Shown: in pieces, positions 51,596 to 61,298 of the stretch | Numbering within the stretch: the first letter of the stretch is position 1 | How the letters are laid out: every line of letters begins with the position of its first letter | Assembly (NCBI GenBank): GCA_900258555.1 | Contig: LT984854.1 | Span: 916,409 to 978,232, forward strand | Reading direction: 5' to 3' | Origin: an uncultured Desulfobacterium sp. | GTDB taxonomy: Bacteria > Desulfobacterota > DSM-4660 > Desulfatiglandales > Desulfatiglandaceae | DNA length: 61,824 bases | Translations under genes and position numbers: made by a program | Notes under the pieces: model-generated | Told to the model about the DNA's origin: nothing | Seen by the model: only the letters and a program-made list of their open reading frames with translations | The model's database searches: none

Positions 51596-51600
51596 AACCG

Positions 51601-54600
51601 ATGCCTCCTTCCAATGATATACTCTTTAAAAAAAATATCCAATCGGCCATCAATGACTTTGCCGGATTGCCGTTACCAATCGCAGCCCGCAACCTTTTAC
51701 GGGTGCTGGGCTATGCCAGTCAGCGGGACGAAAATATCCTGAATATCGTTACGCCGGATGATTTCCTGAAATGGCTTGAAGGCGCCAATCAGGACAAGGC
51801 ACTGTCCGCCAGAGATCAGGATGAACTTCAAGGTCACCTGGAAAAACTCCATTTCATATTTCAGATTACCGAGGCCGAGATCAAGGCGGCCCTAGGTCCT
51901 GTCCAGGCGAATCTTTTCGATTCCGGAACAACAGTCGAGGGCTCGCGCATGGAAAGCTATCTGTTCTTCGCTGCCGCGCTGAAACCGGATGCGCCGGAAA
52001 CCCGATCCACCCTTGCCAGGCTTGTGCGTCTGATCAACAAGCCTCTTCCCATGCCTGCCATTATCCTCTTCAGACATGGCGGCGCCTTGACCCTCGGTGT
52101 CGTCAACCGAAGGCTGCATAAGCGCGCACCTGATCGTGATGTCCTGGAAAAGGTCACTCTGATCAAGGATATCTCCATCACAGAGCCGAACCGGGCACAG
52201 GTTGAGATACTCCATGATCTGAAGTTATCAACACTTTCCCAGAAATACCAGGTAGATAATTTTGTCCGCCTACACGACGCCTGGCGCAAGACCCTTGACA
52301 TCTCGCTACTCAACAGAAAGTTCTACAAAGAGTTGTTCAACTGGTATCTCTTTGCCGTCAAGACCGTACAGTTTCCCAATCCGGACAAGTTACCGGACGA
52401 TGTCAACAACTCCATTAATGTCATCCGGTTGCTGACCCGCCTGATATTCTGCTGGTTCATCAAGGAAAAGGGGCTTATTCCAGAGGTGCTGTTCAATGAG
52501 CGCAAGGTAAAGGAGTCTCTTCTCGGCCAGACATCAGGTGACGGGTCGGGCTATTACAAGGCCATCCTTCAGAACCTTTTTTTTGCCACCCTTAATACGG
52601 AAATGAACCGAGACAACCCGGGCAGCAGGCGTTTTATCACCGAACGAAAAAACCCGAACGGCGTCAATCCCGATTACAACAACTTTACGGTCTATCGGCA
52701 CCGGCGCTTTTTTAAAGACCCGAACGCCGCGCTACACCTCTTCGAGAATATCCCCTTTCTTAACGGCGGGCTCTTCGAATGCCTCGACACTGTTGAAACA
52801 GGCAATGGAAGAAACCGGGAGATCCGCTATGACGGTTTTTCTTCGACCCCATCCAAACAGCCGGTGGTCCCGGACCACCTTTTTTTCGGTAAAGTGGAGG
52901 ATGTTGACCTGAGCAGCGCATATAACGGCAAGACCGGGGGCCATGAGACCGTTATAGGTCTGATAGATATTCTGAATGGCTATAAGTTCACTATCATGGA
53001 AAACACCCCCCTTGAAGAGGAGGTGGCCCTCGACCCGGAGCTTCTCGGCAAGGTCTTTGAAAACCTTCTGGCCAGCTACAATCCGGAGACCCGCAGCACA
53101 GCCCGTAACCGGACCGGCAGTTTCTACACGCCGCGCGAGATCGTGAACTATATTGTGGATGAATCTCTGAAGGGGTATCTGGAAGGAAAATTGGCTAATG
53201 TTAAAGGAACCAATGCCGTTGCCGGAAAACAAAGGCAGGCGACGGAGTTATCTATACAGGAAAGGCTATCATTTCTCTTCTCCCATGAACAGACAGGCAA
53301 TCCCTTTTCGCCGGAGGAAACCGATTCACTGATAACCGCCCTGAGCAGTGTGCGCATACTCGATCCGGCCTGTGGTTCCGGCGCCTTTCCCATGGGGATG
53401 CTCCACCGGATGGTGCATATCCTCGGAAAGCTCGACCCCAACAGCCGGAAGTGGAAACAGGCCCAGATCGACATCGTCGAGCAGGACCGGCAGAAGGCCC
53501 TGGAGATGCGGGATGAGGCAATCCGGGAAGGGGCCATCCGGAGTGTCGAAGAGCGCAAGGCATATATCGAGGCGTCGTTTGAAAGCAGCCACCATGAGTT
53601 GGATTACCTGCGCAAGCTTTTTTTGATCGAAAACTGCATCTACGGCGTGGATATCCAGAATATTGCCGTCCAGATCGCCAAGCTCCGCTTTTTCATCTCT
53701 CTGATCGTGGAACAGAAGCAGGACGATGCAAAAGCCAATCTGGGGATACTGGCCATGCCGAACCTGGAGACCAAGTTCGTTGCCGCCGATACCCTGATCG
53801 GACTTGAAAAACCGACGCAGCAAAGCTTTGGCGCGGATGTTGTGGAACGGGCCGAGTTCGAACTCAGGCAGGTGCGGGAGAGAATCTTCTATGCCCGCAA
53901 ATACAAGGACAAAAAGGAACTCAGGAAACAGGAAAAGATTAAGCGTGAGGAGCTGGAAAGGGCACTGAAACAAAGCGGGTGGGAGGAGTCTACGGCTGTG
54001 AAGGTAGCGGCCTGGAACCCCTTTGACGTCTCTGGCTCTGCGCCATTCTTCGATCCGGAGATGATGTTCGGCATCACAACACTCCCTCCGCAAACTCAGG
54101 GCTCTCAATTGCCCTCTCCCTTTGGGAGGACGCAGGGTGAGGGTGTTTTCGACATTGTCATCGGAAACCCACCATACATCCAGATCCAGAGTTTCAGCGG
54201 CAGACCGGAGCAAAAGGCATGGGAGAGCCAGAAATACGTCACATACGCCAGGACCGGGGATGTGTACTGTCTTTTCTACGAACGGGGATTCAATCTCCTG
54301 GCCCCCGGGGGTATTTTGGCCTACATCTCGTCCAATAAATGGATGCGTGCGAATTACGGCAAGGCAATGAGAAGATTCTTCCTGCAGAACGGTCGAATTG
54401 ATCGCTTGATCGATTTCGGCGATTCACGGATTTTTGAAAGCACCACAACATATACGAATATCCTTGTATGGCGCAAAGAAAAGACTCGTCGAATTCCCCG
54501 TGTTTGGGATCTTAGCACGGCATTCGACACTGATGTTTCAATGGAAGAACTGCTTGAAAGAGAAGGGGTCTGTGAACCCCTTTTCAACGAGAATTCGTTC

Positions 54601-55602
54601 GTTGTCACTAAGGGGCCGCAGACTTTTATAAAGCAGCGCGTAGAAAAGGCTGGTGTTCCACTCAAGGGGTGGGACATTGCTATCAATTACGGTATAAAAA
54701 CTGGTCTAAACGCGGCTTTTATTATTAGCGAAAAGAAGAAAAAGGAACTGATCGCGCAGGATCCGAAGAGTGAAGAGATCATCAAACCGGTTCTGCGGGG
54801 ACGGGATATCAAGCGCTATAGAGCGGAGTTCGCTGATCTTTGGATTATTGCTACATTTCCTGCTCTACAGATTGACATCAATCGGTATCCTGCTGTAAGG
54901 GACTACCTGAAAAGCTTTGGGAAACAACTGGAGCAAACCGGAGAGCCGGGGTGCCGCAAGAAGACAAACAATAAATGGTTTGAGGTCCAGGATACCATTG
55001 CATATCACACTGAATTCATAAAAGAAAAAATAGTGTTTGCTGAAATAGTCTTCAACTCTGCTTTTTTCTATGACACAAATTTTTACTATCCGGAGGCAAC
55101 CTCATTTATTATGACTGGGGAGCGCCTGAAATTTCTCACTGCCCTTCTGAACTCAAATCTTCTCACATATTCTTTTCGCACTTTTTATGCTGGTGGTGAT
55201 TTGCGTGGCGAAACCTTCCGTTATAAAAAATTATTTTTGGAAAACCTCCCCGTTCCAAAACTCTCCCTGGCAGATCAACTCCCCTATGAAGTCCTTTTGG
55301 ATTGCATCCAATTCGCCCATGAAAAGGGGCTTACATCCGAGGCATCCACACTGGAATGGGTGATCAATGTCATGGTTTACGGCCTTTATTTTGCCGATGA
55401 GATGAAAAAAGATCACTGTTATATCAACGACCGCGTTGCTGGGGTGGTCAAGCCCTTCAAACCGGGAGATACCGATTCATTCAAAGCCGAATATGTCAAA
55501 TCCCTCGCGCTGTTTTGTCTCAAGGATAAAATTATCTATCATGGTCTGGTGCACAGCCGGAATGTGGAACCGGTCCGGATCATTCATGGGGAGAAAAAAT
55601 GA
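51601..55602 (+). CDS. Eco57I-like adenine-specific DNA methyltransferase
   Basis: A 1,333-residue protein of the Type IIG/Eco57I class. The N-terminal 490 residues have no nuclease motif that I can defend. GSFYTPREIVNYIVDESL (SAM-binding motif X) is followed by DPACGSG (motif I, about 587-593) and the catalytic NPPY (about 856-859). The C-terminal part (about 1,010-1,250) resembles a TaqI-like target recognition domain (LKGWDIAINYGIKTGLNAAF; ALLNSNLLTY). It likely makes N6-methyladenine. Near residues 835-850 an in-frame palindromic intergenic-type repeat is inserted just before NPPY. It overlaps the ATPase gene by four bases. Confidence 0.93.
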   Translation: MPPSNDILFKKNIQSAINDFAGLPLPIAARNLLRVLGYASQRDENILNIVTPDDFLKWLEGANQDKALSARDQDELQGHLEKLHFIFQITEAEIKAALGPVQANLFDSGTTVEGSRMESYLFFAAALKPDAPETRSTLARLVRLINKPLPMPAIILFRHGGALTLGVVNRRLHKRAPDRDVLEKVTLIKDISITEPNRAQVEILHDLKLSTLSQKYQVDNFVRLHDAWRKTLDISLLNRKFYKELFNWYLFAVKTVQFPNPDKLPDDVNNSINVIRLLTRLIFCWFIKEKGLIPEVLFNERKVKESLLGQTSGDGSGYYKAILQNLFFATLNTEMNRDNPGSRRFITERKNPNGVNPDYNNFTVYRHRRFFKDPNAALHLFENIPFLNGGLFECLDTVETGNGRNREIRYDGFSSTPSKQPVVPDHLFFGKVEDVDLSSAYNGKTGGHETVIGLIDILNGYKFTIMENTPLEEEVALDPELLGKVFENLLASYNPETRSTARNRTGSFYTPREIVNYIVDESLKGYLEGKLANVKGTNAVAGKQRQATELSIQERLSFLFSHEQTGNPFSPEETDSLITALSSVRILDPACGSGAFPMGMLHRMVHILGKLDPNSRKWKQAQIDIVEQDRQKALEMRDEAIREGAIRSVEERKAYIEASFESSHHELDYLRKLFLIENCIYGVDIQNIAVQIAKLRFFISLIVEQKQDDAKANLGILAMPNLETKFVAADTLIGLEKPTQQSFGADVVERAEFELRQVRERIFYARKYKDKKELRKQEKIKREELERALKQSGWEESTAVKVAAWNPFDVSGSAPFFDPEMMFGITTLPPQTQGSQLPSPFGRTQGEGVFDIVIGNPPYIQIQSFSGRPEQKAWESQKYVTYARTGDVYCLFYERGFNLLAPGGILAYISSNKWMRANYGKAMRRFFLQNGRIDRLIDFGDSRIFESTTTYTNILVWRKEKTRRIPRVWDLSTAFDTDVSMEELLEREGVCEPLFNENSFVVTKGPQTFIKQRVEKAGVPLKGWDIAINYGIKTGLNAAFIISEKKKKELIAQDPKSEEIIKPVLRGRDIKRYRAEFADLWIIATFPALQIDINRYPAVRDYLKSFGKQLEQTGEPGCRKKTNNKWFEVQDTIAYHTEFIKEKIVFAEIVFNSAFFYDTNFYYPEATSFIMTGERLKFLTALLNSNLLTYSFRTFYAGGDLRGETFRYKKLFLENLPVPKLSLADQLPYEVLLDCIQFAHEKGLTSEASTLEWVINVMVYGLYFADEMKKDHCYINDRVAGVVKPFKPGDTDSFKAEYVKSLALFCLKDKIIYHGLVHSRNVEPVRIIHGEKK
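54112..54143 (+). repeat. Palindromic repeat inserted in frame in the methyltransferase
   Basis: CCCTCTCCCTTTGGGAGGA followed by CGCAGGGTGAGGG is the well-known intergenic palindrome type, here read in frame as PSPFGRTQGEG immediately before the IVIGNPPY motif. It adds about a dozen residues to a surface loop without breaking the gene. Confidence 0.75.
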
Positions 55603-56969
55603 ACGACGAGCGATTGGAAATCCTTCAACATAAAATAGCCGAACCTGCCGCCGGATATAAGAGTGTGCGCATTAGCCGGATCAGGATAAGCAATTATCGC
55701 TTTTTCCGGGAAGAAATTGCCCTCGATTTTAATGGCGCTAATCTCCTGGTCTATGGTGAGAACGGCAGTGGAAAAAGCACTATCTACCGGGCGCTGGAGT
55801 ATCTTGCAGGCAAGCGTTTTGAAGGCATCGCCGCTGAGAAAAACATCTTCAGCGATGCGGCCGAGCCTCTGATAGAATTTGGCTTCACCAATGGAAAGGA
55901 GCTGATCATCCACAGCGATATGACCGAAATGCCGGAAGGCTTTGATTTCATCAAGGGGCTTTCGGTATTTGCCCCGATGCTGGATTACAAAAAGCTTCTC
56001 AAGGTCCACTATGCGACTACTTTGGTGGCCGGAAGGATCAATGTCTATGATATGCTCCGCGAATTGTTTAAAGACTACGAGGCTGAAGACGGGATCGTCC
56101 TCTCCGGCATAAAGGACCCCTCAAGGTATTTTGAATCCCTGGAGAGGATCGTAAACAGTGTTCTGTTGGATGAGACCAACCGCATTCTGGCCATGTTCGA
56201 CGCCGACATAAGCCTTCAGAAATTTACTTTCAAGACTGAATTTACACCGGATAATCGCCTGGAGCCGGTCATCAACATCGAGATTGACTACCGTGAACAG
56301 GCCGTTGATAATTATCACACCTTCCTGAACGAGGCCCGTCTATCAGCACTGGCGGTCTCCCTCTATTTTGCATCCACCAAAACACTCCTTGGATCCCTTA
56401 GGAGCGAATCCGTGAAGATCCTTGTCCTTGATGATCTTCTTATCGGTCTGGATATGGGCAACCGATTCAAGCTTCTTGACATCCTTAAGACGGAGTTCAG
56501 TGAATTCCAGATATTCTTTTTCACCTACGATAAAGAACTTTTTGAGATCTATAAAAATAAGATGCCGTGGGAGAAATACGAGCTATATATGGACGACACG
56601 GCAGACATTCCTGCGGCCATTGTCAAGAGAGGGTCATCTGAGACTGAACGGGCAAAAGAGTTTTATGCGGCCAAAGAATATGACTGCTGCGCCCTGGTCC
56701 TGCGCAAGGGATTTGAAAAACTCCTGAAAAGCTATCTCTCACCCCGCGAACAACTGGACCGGAACTGCAATGAGCTTAATCTGGCCGATTTGGTGGGGAG
56801 GGCTAAAAAGAAATGCACAGGTGAGGCCAAAAAGATCATGGAAAAGCTGGATAGCGACCGCCGCCACATTCTCAACCCCTTGAGCCACAATGACAACAGA
56901 AACATCTACGCGCAGGAACTGAAGTCTGCAATGGACGATCTGGAAAAGCTGAAGGATATGTTAAGATAG
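55599..56969 (+). CDS. RecF-like AAA/ABC ATPase, third gene of the defence-like operon
   Basis: A 456-residue ATPase. The N-terminal part resembles RecF/SMC heads: RIRISNYRFFREEIALDFNG, Walker A YGENGSGKST (52-61). The signature-like NEARLSALAVSLYFA and Walker B VKILVLDDLLIGLD (about 274-287) follow, with a D-loop. There is no long coiled coil. The C-terminal 120 residues (CCALVLRKGFEKLLKSYLSP, HILNPLSHND) look like a helical HEPN-type domain. It overlaps the methyltransferase gene by four bases (ATGA). It may sense DNA ends or switch the helicase-nuclease on; a toxin-like RNase role for the C-terminus is possible. Confidence 0.88.
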   Translation: MNDERLEILQHKIAEPAAGYKSVRISRIRISNYRFFREEIALDFNGANLLVYGENGSGKSTIYRALEYLAGKRFEGIAAEKNIFSDAAEPLIEFGFTNGKELIIHSDMTEMPEGFDFIKGLSVFAPMLDYKKLLKVHYATTLVAGRINVYDMLRELFKDYEAEDGIVLSGIKDPSRYFESLERIVNSVLLDETNRILAMFDADISLQKFTFKTEFTPDNRLEPVINIEIDYREQAVDNYHTFLNEARLSALAVSLYFASTKTLLGSLRSESVKILVLDDLLIGLDMGNRFKLLDILKTEFSEFQIFFFTYDKELFEIYKNKMPWEKYELYMDDTADIPAAIVKRGSSETERAKEFYAAKEYDCCALVLRKGFEKLLKSYLSPREQLDRNCNELNLADLVGRAKKKCTGEAKKIMEKLDSDRRHILNPLSHNDNRNIYAQELKSAMDDLEKLKDMLR

Positions 56970-56981
56970 ATTGAAAAGGCT

Positions 56982-57006
56982 GATGCCGCCCCCAGGGGAC
57001 GGCATC
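56982..57006. terminator. Hairpin at the end of the defence-like operon
   Basis: GATGCCG and CGGCATC pair, with CCCC/GGGG extending the stem. It begins 13 bases after the ATPase stop. No T-run follows, so strength is uncertain. It also faces the convergent lipoprotein gene. Confidence 0.6.
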
Positions 57007-57107
57007 GTTACTCCTTCCGCACTTGGCGGACGAGCTGTTGTGTTAAGTATAAGTTTTATCAGTAATCTTCAACTGAATCATTGTTTTAACTATCGAGAAT
57101 TATCCAC

Positions 57108-57815
57108 CTATTCATTCAGATTTGTAGAAATTTCAGAAAGTCGACCCCTTACATCCTCAATAAATTTTTTGTATAAATCCTTTAACATAGTCGGATAGTT
57201 GAATTCATTGGGCATAACATAGAGCCACCCCACCCTGCTATATTCAGGGGCGGTGTAAGTGTTTGTGAATAAGACGTTATCGGATTGGGTGTCTACGAGG
57301 CTCAACTCGACTGATAATTCATTTGCCACAGTACCTGCCGGGAAGCCTACAAACCAAAGTAGCGGGCCATAAGCACTTAAACCATAGGTTATCATCTTGC
57401 CACTGTATCTTGTTGTCAAAATTTTCCCTTTTACAACACAACCACTGTCCCCTTTCTTAAAATCAAAATATGCTTCTTTGAATAACCTTGAATTGGTGAG
57501 TTCTTCAGCCAGGGCCTTAGGATAATCCTCCGTCGGTTTATAGTTTGTCCAAAGGCCTGAAAAGATATGCATAGGTTGGCCTTCCGGAACGTTTAAGGTT
57601 TGCCAACCAAATGGCATTACAGGGATGAGGTACATTGCCCAATAGTTGCTATTAATGTTTGGTCTGGCATCTTGAAACGGCAGAACCACTACAGACTTAT
57701 TTATCTGATTAGAGGCCTCACCATAGCTGTTAGCGGAATAGACCCAAGATTTTTGTGTTGCACAACCACTTGCAAGAAACAAAGCAAACAATATTAGAAC
57801 AGCATACCTTCTCAT
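57108..57815 (-). CDS. Predicted lipoprotein
   Basis: A 235-residue lipoprotein. The signal MRRYAVLILFALFLASGCAT has a lipobox LASGC. The chosen start follows GGGAGGAAA; the longer frame to 57905 is rejected. The mature protein (VVVLPFQDARPNINSNYWAM, YPKALAEELTNSRLFKEAYF, CVVKGKILTTRYSGKMITYG, ELSVELSLVDTQSDNVLFTN) has the CsgG/GNA1162-like pattern of periplasmic, outer-membrane-anchored lipoproteins. Function unknown. It stands alone, convergent to the defence-like operon. Confidence 0.88.
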   Translation of the reverse strand: MRRYAVLILFALFLASGCATQKSWVYSANSYGEASNQINKSVVVLPFQDARPNINSNYWAMYLIPVMPFGWQTLNVPEGQPMHIFSGLWTNYKPTEDYPKALAEELTNSRLFKEAYFDFKKGDSGCVVKGKILTTRYSGKMITYGLSAYGPLLWFVGFPAGTVANELSVELSLVDTQSDNVLFTNTYTAPEYSRVGWLYVMPNEFNYPTMLKDLYKKFIEDVRGRLSEISTNLNE

Positions 57816-58154
57816 ACTACTTTCCTCCCTTTGAATTTGATAGTTGTATTCTGTTGCGTGAAGATTTATTCGGCGGACTATATGGAAATCAATCTTGGGC
57901 GTCAAGGATAAAACTGCTTTGCCCTAATCACAGAATTGCCATAAGCCCCTCTGTCAGTTGTTGTGTGCTTTCGATATACCAACAAATACCATGGTTGCAG
58001 ATTTTTGCTGGTAAAAAGATGCTCTATGAACAATAGATTGTCATGAAAAAAGCACCCACACTGATGTTTCAAGGATATGACAGGCACGCAACTCAGCCAT
58101 ATGCAGAGCAGAAAAAGTATTTTTCATTTAGCGCAAAGGCAATGCGGAGCTTGA
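57816..58154. other. Intergenic stretch, no supported gene
   Basis: 339 bases. A plus-strand open frame crosses it (57755-58036; ILLREDLFGGLYGNQSW) but has no SD and overlaps the lipoprotein signal antisense. It could be a remnant of a PqqD-like or radical-SAM partner gene, but that is a guess. Otherwise I see nothing. Confidence 0.4.
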
Positions 58155-58550
58155 TCAGTTGAGTTTATCAACCAGACCATCAAAAAATTTTTCCAGGAAT
58201 TTGGCCTTTTCATCTTCGGACATATCAAGCCCCGGGCAGCGTCCCTTTATCTTGCAGTGATACACATCATTCTGCTTTTTATCAAAAATACCGCATCTCA
58301 GGCAGGCGTCCTTGATCTCAGTGATACGACCTTTGGCCTGGTTTAGGATCGCTTCATCTATCAGTTTTACACCCTTGGAAAGACACCTCCTGCATATTAT
58401 TATTTCCACAGGTGGTGTCCCTGGGGTAAGAGGGATTGTATATTCTATCCCAAGGTATGCCTCGCTCTTTTTTTGACAAACATCACAGGCTCTCCATCCT
58501 GGTTCTCCATTCTCTGTCTTCGGGTTGTTGATGGTCTTTACTTTAAACAT
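58155..58550 (-). CDS. Cysteine-rich hypothetical protein
   Basis: A 131-residue soluble protein with cysteine pairs CDVCQKK (about 22), CRRC (about 53) and C-LRCG (about 83), plus two more cysteines (YHCKIKGRCPG). This looks like two or three structural zinc sites. The C-terminus is acidic and helical (MSEDEKAKFLEKFFDGLVDK). It follows efpL by about 60 bases on the same strand. I do not recognise the family. Confidence 0.7.
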   Translation of the reverse strand: MFKVKTINNPKTENGEPGWRACDVCQKKSEAYLGIEYTIPLTPGTPPVEIIICRRCLSKGVKLIDEAILNQAKGRITEIKDACLRCGIFDKKQNDVYHCKIKGRCPGLDMSEDEKAKFLEKFFDGLVDKLN

Positions 58551-58611
58551 TGTTTGTGCTCCTTTCTGAAATATGATGTCTCAGTCAGGGTATGGGAGAA
58601 AACCCTCGCCT

Positions 58612-59196
58612 TTAGCCAATGACATTTGACTTTGCCCGTGACATGTATTCCCCTGTCTCTGTATTTACCTGTATAATATCTCCTGTGGCCAGATATTCCG
58701 GAACCTGAAGGCTATGACCGTTTGATAGGGTTGCTGTCTTGTTGCGGTTGGTGACCGTGGCGCCTTTTACAGCAGGGGCCGTATCAACTATTTCCAGATC
58801 AACTGATGCAGGTAGTTCAATGCCGATAGGCTGACCGTCAATCAGGAGGGCGGTGATTCCCTCAAGCCCCTCTGAAAGCCACTGGATCTGACCCTCCATC
58901 TGGTCATAAGAAATGGTATATTGCTCATAGTTTTCAGAATCCATGAAGGTGTACATTTCCTGGTCCTTGAAGATATAGCTGACATGCCGCCTTACTAATT
59001 GCATTTCATCAAGAAAATCATTCCCCTTGAACGTCTGATCAAGTTTCTGACCTGAGGGGATGGTCGAAAAACGCACCTTGTAGAGGGTGTTTGCCCCCCT
59101 GGCGGATGGTGTCTGAACCTCTATCTTTTTGACCTGATAGGGGCGACCGTTTATTTGAACGATGTTTCCTTTATGTAAATTACAGGCCTTCGGCAT
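58612..59196 (-). CDS. efpL: Elongation factor P-like protein EfpL (YeiP)
   Basis: A 194-residue three-domain EF-P paralogue. MPKACNLHKGNIVQINGRPY begins the KOW-like domain I. The tip loop is QTPSARGANTLYK with Arg33, the position that defines EfpL/YeiP (canonical EF-P often has a modified Lys or a different Arg context). Domains II and III end with SLQVPEYLATGDIIQVNTETG and YMSRA. EfpL relieves ribosome stalling at proline-containing and some other motifs without modification. The canonical efp gene is not in this window. It is divergent from ftsY. Confidence 0.9.
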   Translation of the reverse strand: MPKACNLHKGNIVQINGRPYQVKKIEVQTPSARGANTLYKVRFSTIPSGQKLDQTFKGNDFLDEMQLVRRHVSYIFKDQEMYTFMDSENYEQYTISYDQMEGQIQWLSEGLEGITALLIDGQPIGIELPASVDLEIVDTAPAVKGATVTNRNKTATLSNGHSLQVPEYLATGDIIQVNTETGEYMSRAKSNVIG

Positions 59197-59366
59197 AACA
59201 GGGCTCCTACCTTCTGGATTCTGGCTTCTAACTCCCGAGTTGTCACTATTTTAATGTATGGTAACGTTTATGTGGGTGTCAAACAATAATATTTGATTGG
59301 GCGTTTGCTCAGGTTATCAGCTAGCCGCTTTACAATCCGCAACCCGTATCCGGCAATTCGTTGTTA

Positions 59367-59395
59367 TTGACAGCCGGATGCAGAAGGGTTATGAA
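59367..59395 (+). promoter_or_regulatory. Candidate promoter for ftsY
   Basis: A perfect TTGACA (59367-59372), 17 bases, then TATGAA (59390-59395). It lies about 40 bases before the ftsY start. The -10 is imperfect; TTATGAT a little downstream is an alternative. Confidence 0.5.
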
Positions 59396-59437
59396 GATGG
59401 CCACATTCCAGTATGTTATGATGAGTGATAAAAAGGT

Positions 59438-60406
59438 ATGATCAGTTTTTTCGGAAATAAAAACAAAGATAAAAATGGCGAGCCCCAGCAAGGGGGGTTG
59501 TTTCAGAGGCTCCAGCAGGGACTTTCAAAGACAAGGGCCTCATTTGCCGGGAAGCTCGACCGTGTATTCCTGGGCAAGAAGGAAATAACCCCGGATGTAC
59601 TGGATGAACTGGAGGAGGTCCTCTTTACTTCTGACATAGGAGTTGAAACCACACAGGAACTGCTGAACTCTATCAGGGAAAAGGTGGCTCGTAAGGAACT
59701 GAAGGATACTGAAAAATTGAAGGCCGCCCTTCGAGACCATATCCTGTCGTTTCTGGATATCCCAAGGCAGGACCGCCCCGGCCCCGCATCCGGAGAACCA
59801 TTGGTCATACTGGTGGTCGGCGTAAACGGAGTAGGCAAGACGACCACCATTGGAAAGGCCTCCCACCATTTCAGGTCTCAGGGAAAGAATGTCATGCTGG
59901 TGGCAGGTGACACCTTCAGGGCTGCGGCTGAGGAGCAACTGAGTATCTGGGGGGAAAGGGTGGGAGCTGATGTGGTCAAACAGGCTGCAGGGGCCGATCC
60001 GTCTGCCGTGGTCTTTGACGCCCTCACCGCCGCGATTTCAAGAAAGAGCGATGTGGTGATTATTGATACCGCGGGAAGACTCCACACCAAGACCAACCTG
60101 ATGGAGGAACTTAAAAAGATTTACAGGGTGACGGCAAAAAGACTCCCCGGCGCCCCACATGAGGTCTGGCTGGTGCTGGACGCAACCACAGGGCAAAACG
60201 CCATCTCCCAAGCAAATTTGTTTAACGAGGCCATAGGGGTTACGGGAATTATCCTGACAAAACTTGACGGTACAGCCAAGGGCGGCATTGTGGTGGGCAT
60301 ATCACACCAGTTCAGGATACCCATTATCTATATCGGCATAGGAGAAAAGGTGGAAGACCTTCGTCCTTTTGAACCGAAGGAATTTGTCAAGGCCATATTT
60401 GATTAA
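59438..60406 (+). CDS. ftsY: Signal recognition particle receptor FtsY
   Basis: A 322-residue SRP GTPase. A short N-terminal part without the long acidic A domain is followed by the four-helix N domain (about 40-110) and the G domain: P-loop GVNGVGKTT (128-136), [11 protein letters not shown] (the family-specific I-box), [28 protein letters not shown] and the closing [14 protein letters not shown]. It pairs with Ffh to deliver nascent membrane proteins. Its end overlaps the longest frame of the next gene. Confidence 0.97.
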   Translation: MISFFGNKNKDKNGEPQQGGLFQRLQQGLSKTRASFAGKLDRVFLGKKEITPDVLDELEEVLFTSDIGVETTQELLNSIREKVARKELKDTEKLKAALRDHILSFLDIPRQDRPGPASGEPLVILVVGVNGVGKTTTIGKASHHFRSQGKNVMLVAGDTFRAAAEEQLSIWGERVGADVVKQAAGADPSAVVFDALTAAISRKSDVVIIDTAGRLHTKTNLMEELKKIYRVTAKRLPGAPHEVWLVLDATTGQNAISQANLFNEAIGVTGIILTKLDGTAKGGIVVGISHQFRIPIIYIGIGEKVEDLRPFEPKEFVKAIFD

Positions 60407-60422
60407 GCTGACCGCTCATCCA

Positions 60423-61298
60423 ATGAAAATGCCTTTAGGAAAAACAGAAAATCATGCATTCGTAATGATACTGTGGAATCTCTTCCTGATCTCGGCTGGA
60501 AGTTTCCTAAGCGCCGTGGCTGTCAATGGTATTTTGGTCCCCCAAAAGTTTTTGTCCGCCGGCTTTACCGGTGTTGCATTAGGCATTAATTATCTGTTTC
60601 CTCGCCTTTCTGTTGCCTGGATCTATTTTCTGTTAAACATCCCGCTCTTTGCCCTGGGCTGGAAATTTGTCGGTCGCCGTTTTTTCCTTTACAGCCTTGC
60701 CGGGATGCTTATTTACACCGTCGCAGTGGGCTGGGTCCACATTCCTCTGGAGATTGAAGACAAAATCCTGAGCGCCCTGTTGGCCGGCATCTTCATGGGT
60801 GCAGGCACCGGGATCATTTTGAGGTCACTGGGATCCGCCGGCGGAGTAGATATCTTATCTGTTATCTTGCTACAGAGATTCTCTATAAGCCTTGGAGCTA
60901 CATCCCTGGCATTCAACAGCATTGTCTTATTGGGAGCTTGGGTTTTTCTTTCGCTGGAGAAGGCCCTCTACACGCTCGTATATATCTATGTGACCTCGCG
61001 GGTCTTGAATGTGGTGGTTACAGGGCTCAGCCAGCGAAAGGCTGTTTTTATCATTTCTCCCTGCTGGAAGGATATTTCCAGGGGGATCATGGATGAACTG
61101 CATCGCGGCGTAACCATATTTGATGGTGAAGGAGGTTTTACAGGCCGTGAGGAAAAGATCCTTTTTACCGTTGTCACCTTCCGCGAGTTGCCTAAACTCA
61201 AGCAGATGGTCCGTAAGCTGGACCCTGAGACGTTTCTTGTAGTAACGGACACCCTAGAGGTCATGGGTCAAAGGATAGGAAATCAGCCCCACTGGTAA
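60423..61298 (+). CDS. YitT family membrane protein
   Basis: About 290 residues. Five or six membrane segments (for example FLISAGSFLSAVAVNGIL, WIYFLLNIPLFALGW, LLAGIFMGAGTGIILR) form the YitT/DUF161 part with the conserved GSAGGVDILSVIL. The C-terminal DUF2179-like domain is soluble (KAVFIISPCWKDISRGIMDE, then GGFTGREEKILFTVVTFREL). It is possibly a transporter or small-molecule-sensing membrane protein. ATG at 60423 gives a normal N-terminus; an earlier start at 60369 would overlap ftsY by 38 bases. Confidence 0.9.
   Translation: MKMPLGKTENHAFVMILWNLFLISAGSFLSAVAVNGILVPQKFLSAGFTGVALGINYLFPRLSVAWIYFLLNIPLFALGWKFVGRRFFLYSLAGMLIYTVAVGWVHIPLEIEDKILSALLAGIFMGAGTGIILRSLGSAGGVDILSVILLQRFSISLGATSLAFNSIVLLGAWVFLSLEKALYTLVYIYVTSRVLNVVVTGLSQRKAVFIISPCWKDISRGIMDELHRGVTIFDGEGGFTGREEKILFTVVTFRELPKLKQMVRKLDPETFLVVTDTLEVMGQRIGNQPHW

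Noticed and set aside
57755-58036. Plus-strand 93-codon frame with ILLREDLFGGLYGN
   Set aside because: No SD and antisense to the lipoprotein signal; resemblance to PqqD-like ends is too short to trust.
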